This document shows positions 1 to 8,811 of a stretch of DNA of 30,674 nucleotides, piece after piece. Under the pieces are notes generated by a model. The model was not told where the DNA came from. It did no database searches and was given only the letters and a program-made list of their open reading frames with translations. Position 1 is the first letter of the stretch. Every line of letters starts with the position of its first letter. This DNA is from Candidatus Uhrbacteria bacterium (lineage in GTDB: Bacteria > Patescibacteriota > Patescibacteriia > 2-12-FULL-60-25): contig JAHFIO010000001.1 in the NCBI GenBank assembly GCA_023246325.1, positions 1 to 30,674 on the forward strand. The letters are read 5' to 3'. The translations under genes and the position numbers were made by a program.

Positions 1-8
1 TATTGAGT

Positions 9-203
9 ATGAAAAAAAGTCATTTTCAGCTTTGGTTAAAAGATGATTCTGGGCAGGCATTATCTGAATATGGTCTTTTATTAGCTTTTATTGCCGTTGT
101 AGCAATTGTCGCAGTAACGGCATTTGGTACACAGATAAAAGCTACGTTTAATAATTTGACCTCAAAAATGTCAGGAGCAGCCACGGTAACACCAACGCCA
201 TAA
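9..203 (+). CDS. Flp/Fap-type (type IVb) pilin
   Basis: This encodes a small 64-residue pilin precursor of the Flp family, the major subunit of Tad-type adhesive pili. A short basic head is followed by Gly15-Gln-Ala-Leu-Ser-Glu20-Tyr21 and then a long hydrophobic helix (about residues 22-43). In Flp pilins the prepilin peptidase cuts after that Gly, with Glu at +5 and Tyr at +6, and the match is exact. The tail is short and rich in Thr and Pro. I chose the ATG at 9. A TTG at 3 is in frame, and the true start could lie before the window, so the 5' context is unknown. A strong terminator follows directly. The assembly genes (TadA, TadB, TadC, prepilin peptidase) are not in this window. Confidence 0.85.
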   Translation: MKKSHFQLWLKDDSGQALSEYGLLLAFIAVVAIVAVTAFGTQIKATFNNLTSKMSGAATVTPTP

Positions 204-210
204 TAAAAAA

Positions 211-247
211 GGAAGCAGCTACCAAAAAGGTAGCTGCTTCCTTTTTT
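211..247. terminator. Bidirectional Rho-independent terminator
   Basis: A perfect 13-bp stem (211-223 pairing with 229-241) encloses an A5 loop. It has a T6 run on the right and an A-run on the left, so it can end both the pilin transcript (+) and the convergent gene at 249-764 (-), whose stop codon begins at the edge of the T-run. Confidence 0.93.
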
Positions 248-248
248 A

Positions 249-764
249 TTATCTAAATTGTATATCGTTCAATTTAATTACTCCGCGGGATTTTAAGACT
301 ATATCTTTTTTTATCGAGCTTATTTGTGTATCTGTGAGAACCGTACCTTCACGAAGAATAACAATAGATTGTGTTATATTCGTATTTCCAATTTCAATCG
401 AGCTCATAATAGTGCTAACCTTTGCATCTATCAGTGTATTAGTATGGGTAAAACGATTTGTTTTGGTGAGGACTGCTATGAGTGAGCAGGTTTCAAATGA
501 ACAGCTGAGTTGTTGTGTATGTACGAAGATGGGTTGTTGTATCGCGCTCGTATGTGTTGGAGCTTCTATTTGATTTACTGCACCTTGGTTTACTTCTATT
601 TCATTTTTCGTGACAGCAGGAGTTGATTCAGATTCTGATACCGCTTTATTTGAGAAAGTTGTAAATAAAATAATACCTATAATCAATATACCCGTTATAA
701 GTATTACGCCTCCAACTATAGTTAATTCCTTTTTATTTAATCCAAAATGAGGGTCTATATTCAT
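249..764 (-). CDS. Hypothetical protein with one N-terminal membrane helix
   Basis: This encodes 171 residues that I cannot assign to a family. A short polar N-terminus (about residues 1-14) precedes a strongly hydrophobic helix (about 15-37). A Ser/Thr/Glu-rich linker (about 38-70) then leads to a probably extracytoplasmic domain of about 100 residues with two Cys (in a SCSFETC segment) and a Ser/Thr/Ile-rich C-terminal half. The topology suggests a membrane-anchored exported protein. It is convergent with the Flp pilin gene and divergent from the helicase gene. Its promoter is a clean TTGACA-N17-CATAAT whose -10 ends 8 nt before this ATG, which supports the start and implies almost no 5' leader. 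A link to pilus function is possible from position only. Confidence 0.6.
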   Translation of the reverse strand: MNIDPHFGLNKKELTIVGGVILITGILIIGIILFTTFSNKAVSESESTPAVTKNEIEVNQGAVNQIEAPTHTSAIQQPIFVHTQQLSCSFETCSLIAVLTKTNRFTHTNTLIDAKVSTIMSSIEIGNTNITQSIVILREGTVLTDTQISSIKKDIVLKSRGVIKLNDIQFR

Positions 765-772
765 AGAATGAA

Positions 773-801
773 ATTATGGCATAAACTTAAAAAAATGTCA
801 A
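773..801 (-). promoter_or_regulatory. Sigma70-type promoter with almost no leader
   Basis: Read on the minus strand: TTGACA (801-796), a 17-nt spacer, CATAAT (778-773), then 8 nt to the ATG at 764. The predicted start point falls within 1-2 nt of the start codon, leaving no room for an SD. Confidence 0.75.
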
Positions 802-851
802 ATATATAAGAGCACTATCAATTTGTCTGCACTATATATATTATAAAACAT

Positions 852-3749
852 ATGGTTGAAAGTGATATTCTTAAAAATGTAAACGATGCTCAAATTCAAG
901 CCATACTGCATGATGCAGGTCCACTTTTAATTGTTGCAGGAGCAGGAACTGGAAAAACAACGGTTTTGACACGAAGATATGTTCACATCCTGCAAGAAAA
1001 AAAGTTGAAAACGGAAAATATTTTAGCGCTCACATTTACCGAAAAGTCTGCCAATGAAATGGAGGACAGGGTATTGCAACAGTTACCAAATGGATCTTTT
1101 GATTTTTGGATCTCCACATTTCATTCTTTTTGTCAGCGCATTTTAGAACAATATGGTTTGGAGATCGGTTTACCAAATAGGTTTAAATTGATAAACGAGA
1201 CAGATGCTTGGTTAATTTTAAAGCGACGTATTGAAGAATTACCATTAACATATTATAAGCCACTCGGAAATCCAACCAAGTTTTTATCTGCTTTGCAAAA
1301 ACATATTTCGCGCGCAAAAGATGAAGGAGTTAGTCCAGAGATGTATGCGATATTTGCCAATCAAGTTGAGGATGCAGAAGAAAAAATACGTTTATCTGAA
1401 ATTGCAGCATGCTATAAAAAATATCGTGATATCTTACGTGAAGAAGGTGCATTGGATTTTGGTGATCTCATTGTTGAAACGCTGCGTTTACTAAAAGAGC
1501 GTCCGCGTGTATTAAAAGAATTACAATGTAAATTTCAGTATATTCTTATAGATGAATTTCAAGATACAAATTGGGCTCAATATGAAATGTTAAAACTTCT
1601 TGCGGGCGAGAAAAAAAATATAACGGTTGTTGGTGACGATGATCAAGCAATATATAAGTTTCGAGGTGCATCACTCGCTAATATCCTGCAGTTTAGAGAT
1701 GATTTTCCGGAATCGCGTACTGTAGCACTTACACAAAATTATAGATCGCATCAAGAAATTTTAAGTTGTGCATATGGATTTATTCAAAAAAATAATCCGA
1801 ATCGTTTGGAGGTAAGATTACAAAATACAGGATTAAATAAATTACTTATATCTGCAAAGGGTATAGGTGGAGAAGTAGATGTTGTTTGGTTTAAAACACT
1901 TGAGGATGAGGCTGAGGGTGTAGCTATGCGCATTAAAGAAATAAAAGAATCAGATCAAACCGTTCACTGGAATGATTTTGCTATTTTATCTCGCTCAAAT
2001 GCAGGATGTGAACCATTTATTGATGCACTGGATAGACATCATATTCCATTTCGCTTTATGGCATTACGAGGACTATATGCAAAACCACTTATTTTAGATA
2101 TAATCGCTCTTTTCTCAATGTGTGATGGGTATGCGGAGTCGGTAAGTGTATGGCAGGCACTTCTTGCACCCTGTTTTCATATCACAACATTAGATATAGA
2201 GGGGTATATTGAATATGCGAGAAAAAAAACGAGCGGAAGTTTATGGAAAGCATTACAAAATTTTGATGATATAGAGTTCAACATCACTATAACAAAAGAA
2301 ACCCAAGATAAAATTAAAAAATTTGTAGATACTATAAAAAACCTTCAGGTAACCGCATTGCGCGAACGGCCTATTAAAATTCTGCAAAGTACATTAAACG
2401 AAACAGGATATTTAAAATTGATTTTGAAAAAACCGGAGGCAGAGCGCATTGAACAGATCGGATATCTGAATGCATTTGCGAGTCGTATTAAACGATATGA
2501 ACAAAATACTCATGCACCGACATTGAAGCATTTTATGGAAGAATTACGAGCAGAAATTGATAGCGGTGAAGAAGGCGCATTACAAACAGACTCTGATGCA
2601 GGTCCTGAATATGTTTCTGTAATGACGGTTCATGCGTCAAAAGGGCTGGAATTTAAACATGTGTATATTGTGAGTATGGTGGATCAAAAATTTCCTTCAC
2701 GTACACGCACAGAAGAAATTCCCTTGCCAGATGGATTAATAAATGAACGACTAGAAAAAATAGGGGATGCGCATATTGAAGAAGAGCGTAGGCTATTGTA
2801 TGTAGCAATGACACGTGCAAAAAATACACTGACATGTACAGGTGCAGATGCATACGGAGGTATTCGTAAAAAAAAGCCTTCCGTATTTTTGGAGGAAGCA
2901 CAGTTAGATGTTCCCGTATCGGAAGAAGTTTCAGATACGGCAGGATTAGAAATTTCTCATGTGGAGCATCCTGCCGAGAAAGGAAAACTTTTCGTATATA
3001 ATGTAAAACGGCGTTTTTCCTTTACACAATTGGCGGCATATAAAAAATGTCCAAAGCAATATCAGTTTGGTCATATATATAAAATTCCAATACTGGGAAA
3101 TCATCAAAAAAATTTTGGTCAGTGCATACATACAACATTGCACCAACTCTTACAGCCCATATTGGAAACAGGTAGGGGCATAGTATCGGTCCCAGATGCG
3201 CTGATCATTTACGAAAAACAATGGAACGAATTTGATTCGTGGTATCCAAGTGAAGCTGAACGATTGAGATATTATACGGAAGGTCGCGAAGGAATAATCC
3301 GTTTTGTAGAGCAATGCCAAAAAGAGTTACCACGTGTTACATTTCTTGAACATGGATTTACGTGGCAACAGGATGAGCTATCCATAAAAGGATCTGTTGA
3401 TCGTATAGATATATTGCCAGGCGGCGGTCATATCATTTATGATTATAAGACGGGAGCTTCAAAAGAATTAGTAGATTTAGGGCGTGATCAAAAAGAGCAG
3501 TTGTGGATTTATCAAATCGCTATGGAAGAAATGGGATTAGATATTCGCACATTATGTTATATCTATATACAAGATGGAAGTACGGCATATGTACCCATCC
3601 TGCAGGGAGAAAAGAAAGAAGAATTTAAAAGAGAATTAATTGAACGAATGAAACATATTTTACAAGATTCAAATTTTCTTGCGTCACCATCAACATTTGT
3701 GTGTACGTATTGCGATTTTAAAAATATTTGTGAATTTAGACGATTATAA
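852..3749 (+). CDS. UvrD/PcrA-like helicase fused to an AddB-type PD-(D/E)XK nuclease with Fe-S cysteines
   Basis: This encodes 965 residues: a superfamily 1A 3'-5' DNA helicase followed by a RecB/AddB-like nuclease domain. Helicase landmarks are Walker A GAGTGKT (30-36), Walker B DEFQD (starting at 234), the motif with TQNYRSH, the VHASKGLEF motif and the RRLLYVAMTRA motif. From about residue 720 there is an AddB-like nuclease with Asp850, Asp864 and Lys866 in a GSVDRID...DYKTG pattern. Cys733 pairs with a C-terminal C951-x2-C954-x5-C960, the spacing of the AddB/Cas4 iron-sulfur staple. The expected role is DNA end processing in recombination and repair, possibly replacing AddAB or RecBCD. 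ATG 852 is plausible because the Walker A lies 30 residues in. The promoter is unclear: the AT-rich stretch before it has a TATTAT (839-844) 7 nt from ATG but no convincing -35. Confidence 0.93.
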   Translation: MVESDILKNVNDAQIQAILHDAGPLLIVAGAGTGKTTVLTRRYVHILQEKKLKTENILALTFTEKSANEMEDRVLQQLPNGSFDFWISTFHSFCQRILEQYGLEIGLPNRFKLINETDAWLILKRRIEELPLTYYKPLGNPTKFLSALQKHISRAKDEGVSPEMYAIFANQVEDAEEKIRLSEIAACYKKYRDILREEGALDFGDLIVETLRLLKERPRVLKELQCKFQYILIDEFQDTNWAQYEMLKLLAGEKKNITVVGDDDQAIYKFRGASLANILQFRDDFPESRTVALTQNYRSHQEILSCAYGFIQKNNPNRLEVRLQNTGLNKLLISAKGIGGEVDVVWFKTLEDEAEGVAMRIKEIKESDQTVHWNDFAILSRSNAGCEPFIDALDRHHIPFRFMALRGLYAKPLILDIIALFSMCDGYAESVSVWQALLAPCFHITTLDIEGYIEYARKKTSGSLWKALQNFDDIEFNITITKETQDKIKKFVDTIKNLQVTALRERPIKILQSTLNETGYLKLILKKPEAERIEQIGYLNAFASRIKRYEQNTHAPTLKHFMEELRAEIDSGEEGALQTDSDAGPEYVSVMTVHASKGLEFKHVYIVSMVDQKFPSRTRTEEIPLPDGLINERLEKIGDAHIEEERRLLYVAMTRAKNTLTCTGADAYGGIRKKKPSVFLEEAQLDVPVSEEVSDTAGLEISHVEHPAEKGKLFVYNVKRRFSFTQLAAYKKCPKQYQFGHIYKIPILGNHQKNFGQCIHTTLHQLLQPILETGRGIVSVPDALIIYEKQWNEFDSWYPSEAERLRYYTEGREGIIRFVEQCQKELPRVTFLEHGFTWQQDELSIKGSVDRIDILPGGGHIIYDYKTGASKELVDLGRDQKEQLWIYQIAMEEMGLDIRTLCYIYIQDGSTAYVPILQGEKKEEFKRELIERMKHILQDSNFLASPSTFVCTYCDFKNICEFRRL

Positions 3750-3752
3750 TAT

Positions 3753-4061
3753 ATGTCATTTTCTTCAATGCGGAATATTATGGCTCAAAAAATTCAGGGG
3801 ACATCACACCTTTCTGCGGAATTTCGTATTGCGCGAGTTATTACAGCGTGGAATAGTATTTTGTGTAAAATGTGGGGTGAAGAAAAAGGGGGATTGGTAC
3901 GCGTTGTATCCTTTCAGGAGGGAATATTAAAATTAGCTACATCAGTCCCAGCTGCGAAACAACAGTTGCACATTGAGTCATCTTGCCTCTTGAATGAAGT
4001 GAATCGACAATTGCATGCGCAAGTAGTAAAAAAAATTATTGTGATTAGTGATGGTTTTTGA
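3753..4061 (+). CDS. dciA: DciA-like (DUF721) replicative helicase loader
   Basis: This encodes 102 residues of the DUF721/DciA type, which in many bacteria loads the DnaB helicase. Visible family traits are the N-terminal AWNSILCKMWG helix, the central segment VSFQEGILKLATSVPAAKQQL, which matches the family's pattern of a hydrophobic strand followed by an alternating A/Q/L helix, then a LLNEVNRQL segment and a final VVKKIIVI strand. It starts 3 nt after the helicase stop with no SD, so it is probably translated from the helicase transcript. The protein is short and lacks the long disordered arm of some DciA proteins. Family assignment is from the pattern, and the function is inferred. Confidence 0.72.
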   Translation: MSFSSMRNIMAQKIQGTSHLSAEFRIARVITAWNSILCKMWGEEKGGLVRVVSFQEGILKLATSVPAAKQQLHIESSCLLNEVNRQLHAQVVKKIIVISDGF

Positions 4062-4067
4062 TATACT
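4039..4067 (+). promoter_or_regulatory. Promoter for the membrane protein gene, inside the dciA 3' end
   Basis: TTGTGA (4039-4044), 17-nt spacer, TATACT (4062-4067), then 6 nt to the ATG at 4074. It overlaps the end of dciA and would make a leaderless mRNA. Confidence 0.65.
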
Positions 4068-4073
4068 GTATAC

Positions 4074-4460
4074 ATGTCATTTGGTCAATATATAGCACTC
4101 ATGATTAGTGCAACAAGTGTATCTTGGTTTGCTTGGTATATTGTTTTAACAAGCGTGAATCCGAATGAATCAGGCATATTAGGTTTTATTATTTTTTATA
4201 TTTCACTTTGCGTTGCACTAATTGGTACATTAAGTGTACTAGAATTACTCATAAGAAAATCATTTTCACAATCCGTAGTAAAATTAACACAAGATGTACA
4301 TACCTCATTTAGACATGGGATAATTTTGGCCTGTATTATTATTGGGTCTCTTATCTGTACGACACAAGGATATTTTTATTGGTGGACTATGTTTATTTTT
4401 TTTATCATTGCAGGAATGACAGAATATCTTTCATTGCTTATACAGCAAACAAAAAGATAG
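4074..4460 (+). CDS. Small integral membrane protein, about four helices
   Basis: This encodes 128 residues of a predicted inner-membrane protein. Helices are likely near residues 8-26, 36-59, 82-100 and 104-122, separated by a short VNPNESG turn and a basic loop (IRKSFSQS). I recall proteins of this shape, with a WYIVLTSVNP-like first loop followed by a GFxxFYxSL helix, next to mreB in Patescibacteria, but no function is known to me. The start is supported by a TATACT box 6 nt upstream. It lies between dciA and mreB, which hints at an envelope role without proving one. Confidence 0.7.
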   Translation: MSFGQYIALMISATSVSWFAWYIVLTSVNPNESGILGFIIFYISLCVALIGTLSVLELLIRKSFSQSVVKLTQDVHTSFRHGIILACIIIGSLICTTQGYFYWWTMFIFFIIAGMTEYLSLLIQQTKR

Positions 4461-4492
4461 TTGCGGTAAATTGTCCCTATATGTAAGATAAT
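4461..4492 (+). promoter_or_regulatory. Candidate mreB operon promoter
   Basis: TTGCGG (4461-4466) followed after 17 nt by TAAGAT (4484-4489). An overlapping GATAAT (4487-4492) ends 7 nt before the mreB ATG, the spacing seen at other genes here. The exact -10 is ambiguous. Confidence 0.5.
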
Positions 4493-4499
4493 TCCAGAT

Positions 4500-5546
4500 A
4501 TGAAATTAGGTTTTTTACGTAGATTTTCTCGTGATCTAGGCATAGATTTAGGCACAACGAATACCTTAATTTCCATGCAAGGAAAAGGTATTGTTATTCA
4601 TGAACCATCTTGTGTAGCTGTTAATATGCGTACAGGGCAGGTTTTATCTGTTGGGGAAGAAGCGCGTACAATGATTGGTCGTTGTCCTGCGCATATACAC
4701 GTGACTAATCCACTTGAACGTGGCATCATTGCAGATTTTGAGGTTACAGAAAAAATGCTTCGCTATTTTTTTGAAAAAATTCATCGTGATAAGAAATTTT
4801 TTTCACCACGTCCTCGCGTCGTTATGGCGGTACCGCTAGATGTAACCGAGGTGGAAAGAAAAGCGGTAGGGGATGCGGCTATTTCAGCAGGTGCTTCTGA
4901 GGTTTTTCTTATCGAATGTCCACTTGCTGCAGCGATGGGTATTGGATTACCTGTAAGCGACCCCATTGGATCAATGATTGTTGATCTTGGCGGAGGAACA
5001 ACAGAAATTTCCGTCATTTCTTTAAATGGAATTGTAACATCAAAATCTATAGCTATCGCTGGTGATGAATTAAATAAAAATATTATTCAATATGCGCGTG
5101 ATGTTTTTAATTTATTATTAGGAGAACGCGTAGCGGAAGAGGTGAAATTAAAAGCAGGATCAGCTACGCATTTAGAAAAAAGAATTGAAATAGAATTACG
5201 TGGACGAGATTTAGTTTCAGGACTTCCACGCGAAATTACTGTCAACGACGGACAAATTCGAGAAGCTATTTCGCGTTCTATCAAAGCAATAATTGATCAT
5301 ATTAAATCTATTCTTGAAATTACCCCTCCAGAACTCGTTGCGGATATTTATAAAAGCGGCATTGTATTAACGGGAGGTGGTTCATTATTACAGGGTATAG
5401 ACCAAGCTATTTCAGAAGGAACAGGTTTACCTGTACGCATCGCTGATGATCCGTTGGCATCCGTTGTGAAGGGTTGCGCGATTGTATTACAAAGCGAGAA
5501 ACTTTTAGCTGACATGACTGTTTCCGCAGCATCTTTGATGTCATAA
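4500..5546 (+). CDS. mreB: Rod-shape-determining actin homologue MreB
   Basis: This encodes 348 residues, the usual length for MreB. The protein forms membrane-bound filaments that guide lateral peptidoglycan synthesis. The phosphate 1 motif DLGIDLGTTNTL lies near residues 13-24, the phosphate 2 motif DLGGGTTEISVI follows near residue 160, and the adenosine-contacting GIVLTGGGSLLQGID is near residue 285. The basic, amphipathic start (MKLGFLRRFSRD) suits a membrane-targeting helix. It is first in an mreB-mreC-mreD-mrdA run. No SD lies upstream, and the start is supported by the nearby promoter elements. Confidence 0.97.
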   Translation: MKLGFLRRFSRDLGIDLGTTNTLISMQGKGIVIHEPSCVAVNMRTGQVLSVGEEARTMIGRCPAHIHVTNPLERGIIADFEVTEKMLRYFFEKIHRDKKFFSPRPRVVMAVPLDVTEVERKAVGDAAISAGASEVFLIECPLAAAMGIGLPVSDPIGSMIVDLGGGTTEISVISLNGIVTSKSIAIAGDELNKNIIQYARDVFNLLLGERVAEEVKLKAGSATHLEKRIEIELRGRDLVSGLPREITVNDGQIREAISRSIKAIIDHIKSILEITPPELVADIYKSGIVLTGGGSLLQGIDQAISEGTGLPVRIADDPLASVVKGCAIVLQSEKLLADMTVSAASLMS

Positions 5547-5554
5547 GATCTCTT

Positions 5555-6340
5555 ATGCAATTGCCTTGGATAAAACCGGTTATTGGTGCAGCTATACTCG
5601 CCATACTTCTTTTATTACATATTGTTGGATTTTTAATTCCTATAGAAAACGGTATTCGTACACTCGTATTACCTTTCGCACATGTAGGATCGCGTATTGG
5701 AAATCTATGGTCTATACCAGAAAATAAATCACAAATACAGCAATGTGAAGATAGACTATCTTTCGTCACGGTTGATTATATAAAACTACAAACACTGCAA
5801 GAAGAAAATAAAATGCTCCGTGAGAATGCAAAATTTTTAACAGATACTGGATATGCGGCTGTATCCGCACGTGTTATCGCTCGTTCATCTGATCTTTCTC
5901 GTGCGCATATTCTTATTGATCGTGGATCAGTTGATAAAGTCGAACTAGGCATGGCTGTTGTAAGTGGGAATGGAATATATGTAGGAAAAATTTCTTCATT
6001 GCGTGACCATGTATCAACCGTCACGCTTATAGCTGATCCGGATAGTCGCGTTGCAGCAGCACCTATAAGTGGAAATAAGTTATTTGGATTAGTGGTAGGA
6101 GAAGGAAGTGGGGTTGCGCGATTAACCCTTGTTCCACAATCCGATTCTCTACAAGTAAACGATATTATTGCCACAGCAGGTACAGAAGAAAAAATTCCAC
6201 CAAATTTAGCCATTGCTATTGTAAATGAAGTAGAGGGTAAATCTACTGATCCATTTAAAACTGCATCACTTGAACCACTTGCACGACCTGAATCGTTACA
6301 ATTTGTATCTGTACTTGTACCGTCAGTTTTGCGACCATAA
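5555..6340 (+). CDS. mreC: Rod-shape-determining protein MreC
   Basis: This encodes 261 residues. A single N-terminal membrane helix (about 8-30) and a coiled coil (about 62-90, with LQEENKMLRENAKFL) lead into the extracytoplasmic beta-barrel part. Family signatures include the VDKVELGMAVVSGNGIYVGKI segment and a later IIATAGTEEKIPPNLAIAIV segment. MreC links MreB filaments to PBP2 and the elongasome. It begins 8 nt after the mreB stop without an SD. It is slightly short compared with many MreC proteins but looks complete. Confidence 0.93.
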   Translation: MQLPWIKPVIGAAILAILLLLHIVGFLIPIENGIRTLVLPFAHVGSRIGNLWSIPENKSQIQQCEDRLSFVTVDYIKLQTLQEENKMLRENAKFLTDTGYAAVSARVIARSSDLSRAHILIDRGSVDKVELGMAVVSGNGIYVGKISSLRDHVSTVTLIADPDSRVAAAPISGNKLFGLVVGEGSGVARLTLVPQSDSLQVNDIIATAGTEEKIPPNLAIAIVNEVEGKSTDPFKTASLEPLARPESLQFVSVLVPSVLRP

Positions 6341-6341
6341 T

Positions 6342-6800
6342 ATGCGTATTCGATATATACTTACTTCTATCGGTATCGGAAGTATCGTAGGGATATATGA
6401 ATCTATCACGTGGACATTCGCTCCGCGTTTTTTCACTGGTTTACATCCTGCCTTAATAGGTATTACGCTCCTTATTGCATATGATAAGCCGGTCATTGCA
6501 TATATTTTTGCAGGATGCATAGGAATCATTGCTGATATTTTTTATGTAGATGGATATACATTTTCATTTGGTATATATTTGTGCATTACATTTTTATTAT
6601 ACATATTATCCAAAAATATTTTTACAAACCATTCAGTATATGCAACCATCGCCCTTCTTTTTATCGGCAGAATTCTAGAGTATAAACATTTTTCGTGGCA
6701 AACCATTGTATACGATATTGGAATGAGTAGTATCCTGTTTATGACGGGAGTATATCTTCAAAAAAATAAAAAGAAAGGGGGAAGATATGGATCCATTTAA
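6342..6800 (+). CDS. mreD: Rod-shape-determining membrane protein MreD
   Basis: This encodes 152 residues of an MreD-like integral membrane protein with about five hydrophobic helices, beginning MRIRYIL and ending in a basic tail (KNKKKGG). The ATG at 6342 follows the mreC stop by one base (TAA-T-ATG). A longer reading from 6270 would run through the mreC coding region and lacks a signal, so I reject it. Identity rests on length, topology, the VDGYTFSFGIYL segment and position between mreC and the PBP2 gene, because MreD sequences are poorly conserved. Confidence 0.85.
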   Translation: MRIRYILTSIGIGSIVGIYESITWTFAPRFFTGLHPALIGITLLIAYDKPVIAYIFAGCIGIIADIFYVDGYTFSFGIYLCITFLLYILSKNIFTNHSVYATIALLFIGRILEYKHFSWQTIVYDIGMSSILFMTGVYLQKNKKKGGRYGSI

Positions 6801-8712
6801 GTGGAAAGAAGAAGGGATGGGATTGCGTGTGAATATGAAACATAAAGAGCAGGTTCAATCCGAAACTCTTTTCGAAGAATCATATACCGCCATTAAAGAG
6901 CGACCTTTATTTTTAGGACATCCATTTCCAGATAAGAAATTTTTACTTTGGATGGGTATTTTTGGCTGTATGGTTATTGGACTTCTTACCCGTGCATTTT
7001 TTATGCAAATTGTTCGTGGAAATATATATGCTACACAAGCAGAAAACAATAGATTGCGTCATATTATTATTCCGGCGCGTCGTGGAATTGTACTTGATAC
7101 ATCTGGTATCGTTATAGCTGATAATTCCCTGTCATTTGATTTAATTATAACGCCTTGGTTATTACCGCATGCAATAAATGAAAGAAATGAAAGATTGGCA
7201 ACGGTTTCACGATTAGCAGATGTAGAATTTTCAAGTTTGGCAAATGCGTGTGATACTGCGAAAGATCCAACGCAAGAAATTATTATAAAAAGAAATATTA
7301 CATATGAACGCGCAATCGCACTTCAAATATTTTTAGGAAATGATGACGGTATTCGGGTAGATATCGGTAGTCGGCGGAATTATCCACTATCGAGTACTAT
7401 AAAAAGTTTTTCACATATTTTAGGATATATAGGCATTATCTCTGAAGATGATTTGTTAACATATGCTACTGAAAATTATCGACGTATAGATCAAGTTGGA
7501 AAGACGGGTTTAGAAGCATCGTATGAAAGTGTATTACGAGGCACTCCAGGACAAACTATATATGAAGTCGATGCACATGGTCATATTACTCATATCGTAA
7601 GTGAAACGAAGGCAATTGAGGGTGAACCTGTGACTTTATCCATTTCTGCACATTTACAACAAATAACCGAAACTGCCTTGCGTGATCAAATAAAAATTGC
7701 GCATGCTTCAAGTGGAGTAGCAATCGCAATGGATCCGCGAGATGGTTCCTTGCTCGCACTTGTATCATGGCCATCATATGATAATAATAATTTTTCTGGA
7801 GGGGTTTCTTCTACAATATATTCTGCATTGTTAAACGACGCTGATCATCCATTGCTCCCACGTGCATGGGCAGGAATTTTTCCTGCAGGATCTACTATAA
7901 AGCCTCTATATGCAATCGCGGCTTTAGCAGAAAAAACTATCACTGAACATACAACCGTTAATTCCGTTGGCGGGATTCATATGGGATCCGTTTTTTTTCC
8001 CGATTGGAAAGCAGGGGGTCATGGTATTACTGATGTACGCAAAGCTATTGCTTGGTCAGTGAATACTTTCTTTTATTCAATTGGTGGAGGGTATGGAAAT
8101 ATCGTAGGTTTAGGCATAGATAGATTACAAAAATGGTTAGTGCGTTTTGGTATGGGTTCAAAAACTGGTTTAGACTTACCAGGCGAGCAGGCAGGATTTG
8201 TACCATCTTCAAAATGGAAAGAAGAAGTTCGTGGAGATCATTGGTATATAGGAGACACGTATAATTTATCAATTGGGCAAGGTGATTTATTGGTAACTCC
8301 ACTACAAATCGCTCGTAATACTGCGACTATTGCGAATGGAGGATATATTGTTACTCCGCATACTGTATATAAAATAGGGGATCAGCACGTTAGTTTTCCG
8401 GAATCTACCTCTACCATTGCAGGATCAGATATTATAAAAATTGTTCGCGAAGGCATGCGTGGAACGGTTGCATATGGTTCTGGTCGTGCTTTGGCTAAGT
8501 TCCCCGTTGCTGTGGCAGGAAAAACTGGTACTGCACAATGGAATAAAAATCGTGCAAATCATGCTTGGTTTACAGCATTTTCACCATACGATAATCCTGA
8601 AATTGTGGTAACCGTATTAATAGAAGAGGGTGTAGAAGGCTCACGAAATGCTATTCCTGTAGCCCGCAAAATGTTAGATGCTTGGTATGCGAAAAGGCCC
8701 ATACGACCATAG
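6787..8712 (+). CDS. mrdA: Penicillin-binding protein 2 (elongation transpeptidase)
   Basis: This encodes 641 residues of a class B PBP. A cytoplasmic head of about 50 residues is followed by a membrane helix (about 54-76), the pedestal domain with its RGIVLDTSG segment near residue 98, and the transpeptidase domain. Catalytic motifs are S369-T-I-K372, S424-V-N426 and K579-T-G581. It cross-links lateral wall peptidoglycan with MreBCD. The start overlaps mreD by 14 nt and has a good SD (GGGGGAAG, 6777-6784), which supports ATG 6787. RodA, the usual partner glycosyltransferase, is not encoded nearby. Confidence 0.96.
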   Translation: MDPFKWKEEGMGLRVNMKHKEQVQSETLFEESYTAIKERPLFLGHPFPDKKFLLWMGIFGCMVIGLLTRAFFMQIVRGNIYATQAENNRLRHIIIPARRGIVLDTSGIVIADNSLSFDLIITPWLLPHAINERNERLATVSRLADVEFSSLANACDTAKDPTQEIIIKRNITYERAIALQIFLGNDDGIRVDIGSRRNYPLSSTIKSFSHILGYIGIISEDDLLTYATENYRRIDQVGKTGLEASYESVLRGTPGQTIYEVDAHGHITHIVSETKAIEGEPVTLSISAHLQQITETALRDQIKIAHASSGVAIAMDPRDGSLLALVSWPSYDNNNFSGGVSSTIYSALLNDADHPLLPRAWAGIFPAGSTIKPLYAIAALAEKTITEHTTVNSVGGIHMGSVFFPDWKAGGHGITDVRKAIAWSVNTFFYSIGGGYGNIVGLGIDRLQKWLVRFGMGSKTGLDLPGEQAGFVPSSKWKEEVRGDHWYIGDTYNLSIGQGDLLVTPLQIARNTATIANGGYIVTPHTVYKIGDQHVSFPESTSTIAGSDIIKIVREGMRGTVAYGSGRALAKFPVAVAGKTGTAQWNKNRANHAWFTAFSPYDNPEIVVTVLIEEGVEGSRNAIPVARKMLDAWYAKRPIRP

Positions 8713-8723
8713 TATAGTAAAAC

Positions 8724-8753
8724 TTGACATATTGCCGCATATTTCGCTATCCT
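8724..8753 (+). promoter_or_regulatory. Upstream greA promoter (P1)
   Basis: TTGACA (8724-8729), 18-nt spacer, TATCCT (8748-8753), then 7 nt to an ATG at 8761 that is in frame with greA. The -10 overlaps one copy of the dispersed GCAGGAT motif (ATCCTGC, 8749-8755). Confidence 0.6.
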
Positions 8754-8798
8754 GCATCATATGATGCGTGTCTTGAATGGCGCGCGTTTTAATTCGTT

Positions 8799-8804
8799 TA
8801 TACT
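8799..8804 (+). promoter_or_regulatory. Second -10 box before the internal greA start (P2)
   Basis: TATACT at 8799-8804 lies 7 nt before the ATG at 8812. Its best -35 is TTGAAT (8773-8778), but at a long 20-nt spacing, so this promoter is less secure than P1. Confidence 0.4.
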
Positions 8805-8811
8805 TAAGACT

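Noticed and set aside
5407..6213. Long antisense frames over mreB and mreC
   Set aside because: They overlap strongly conserved genes and have no recognisable motifs.
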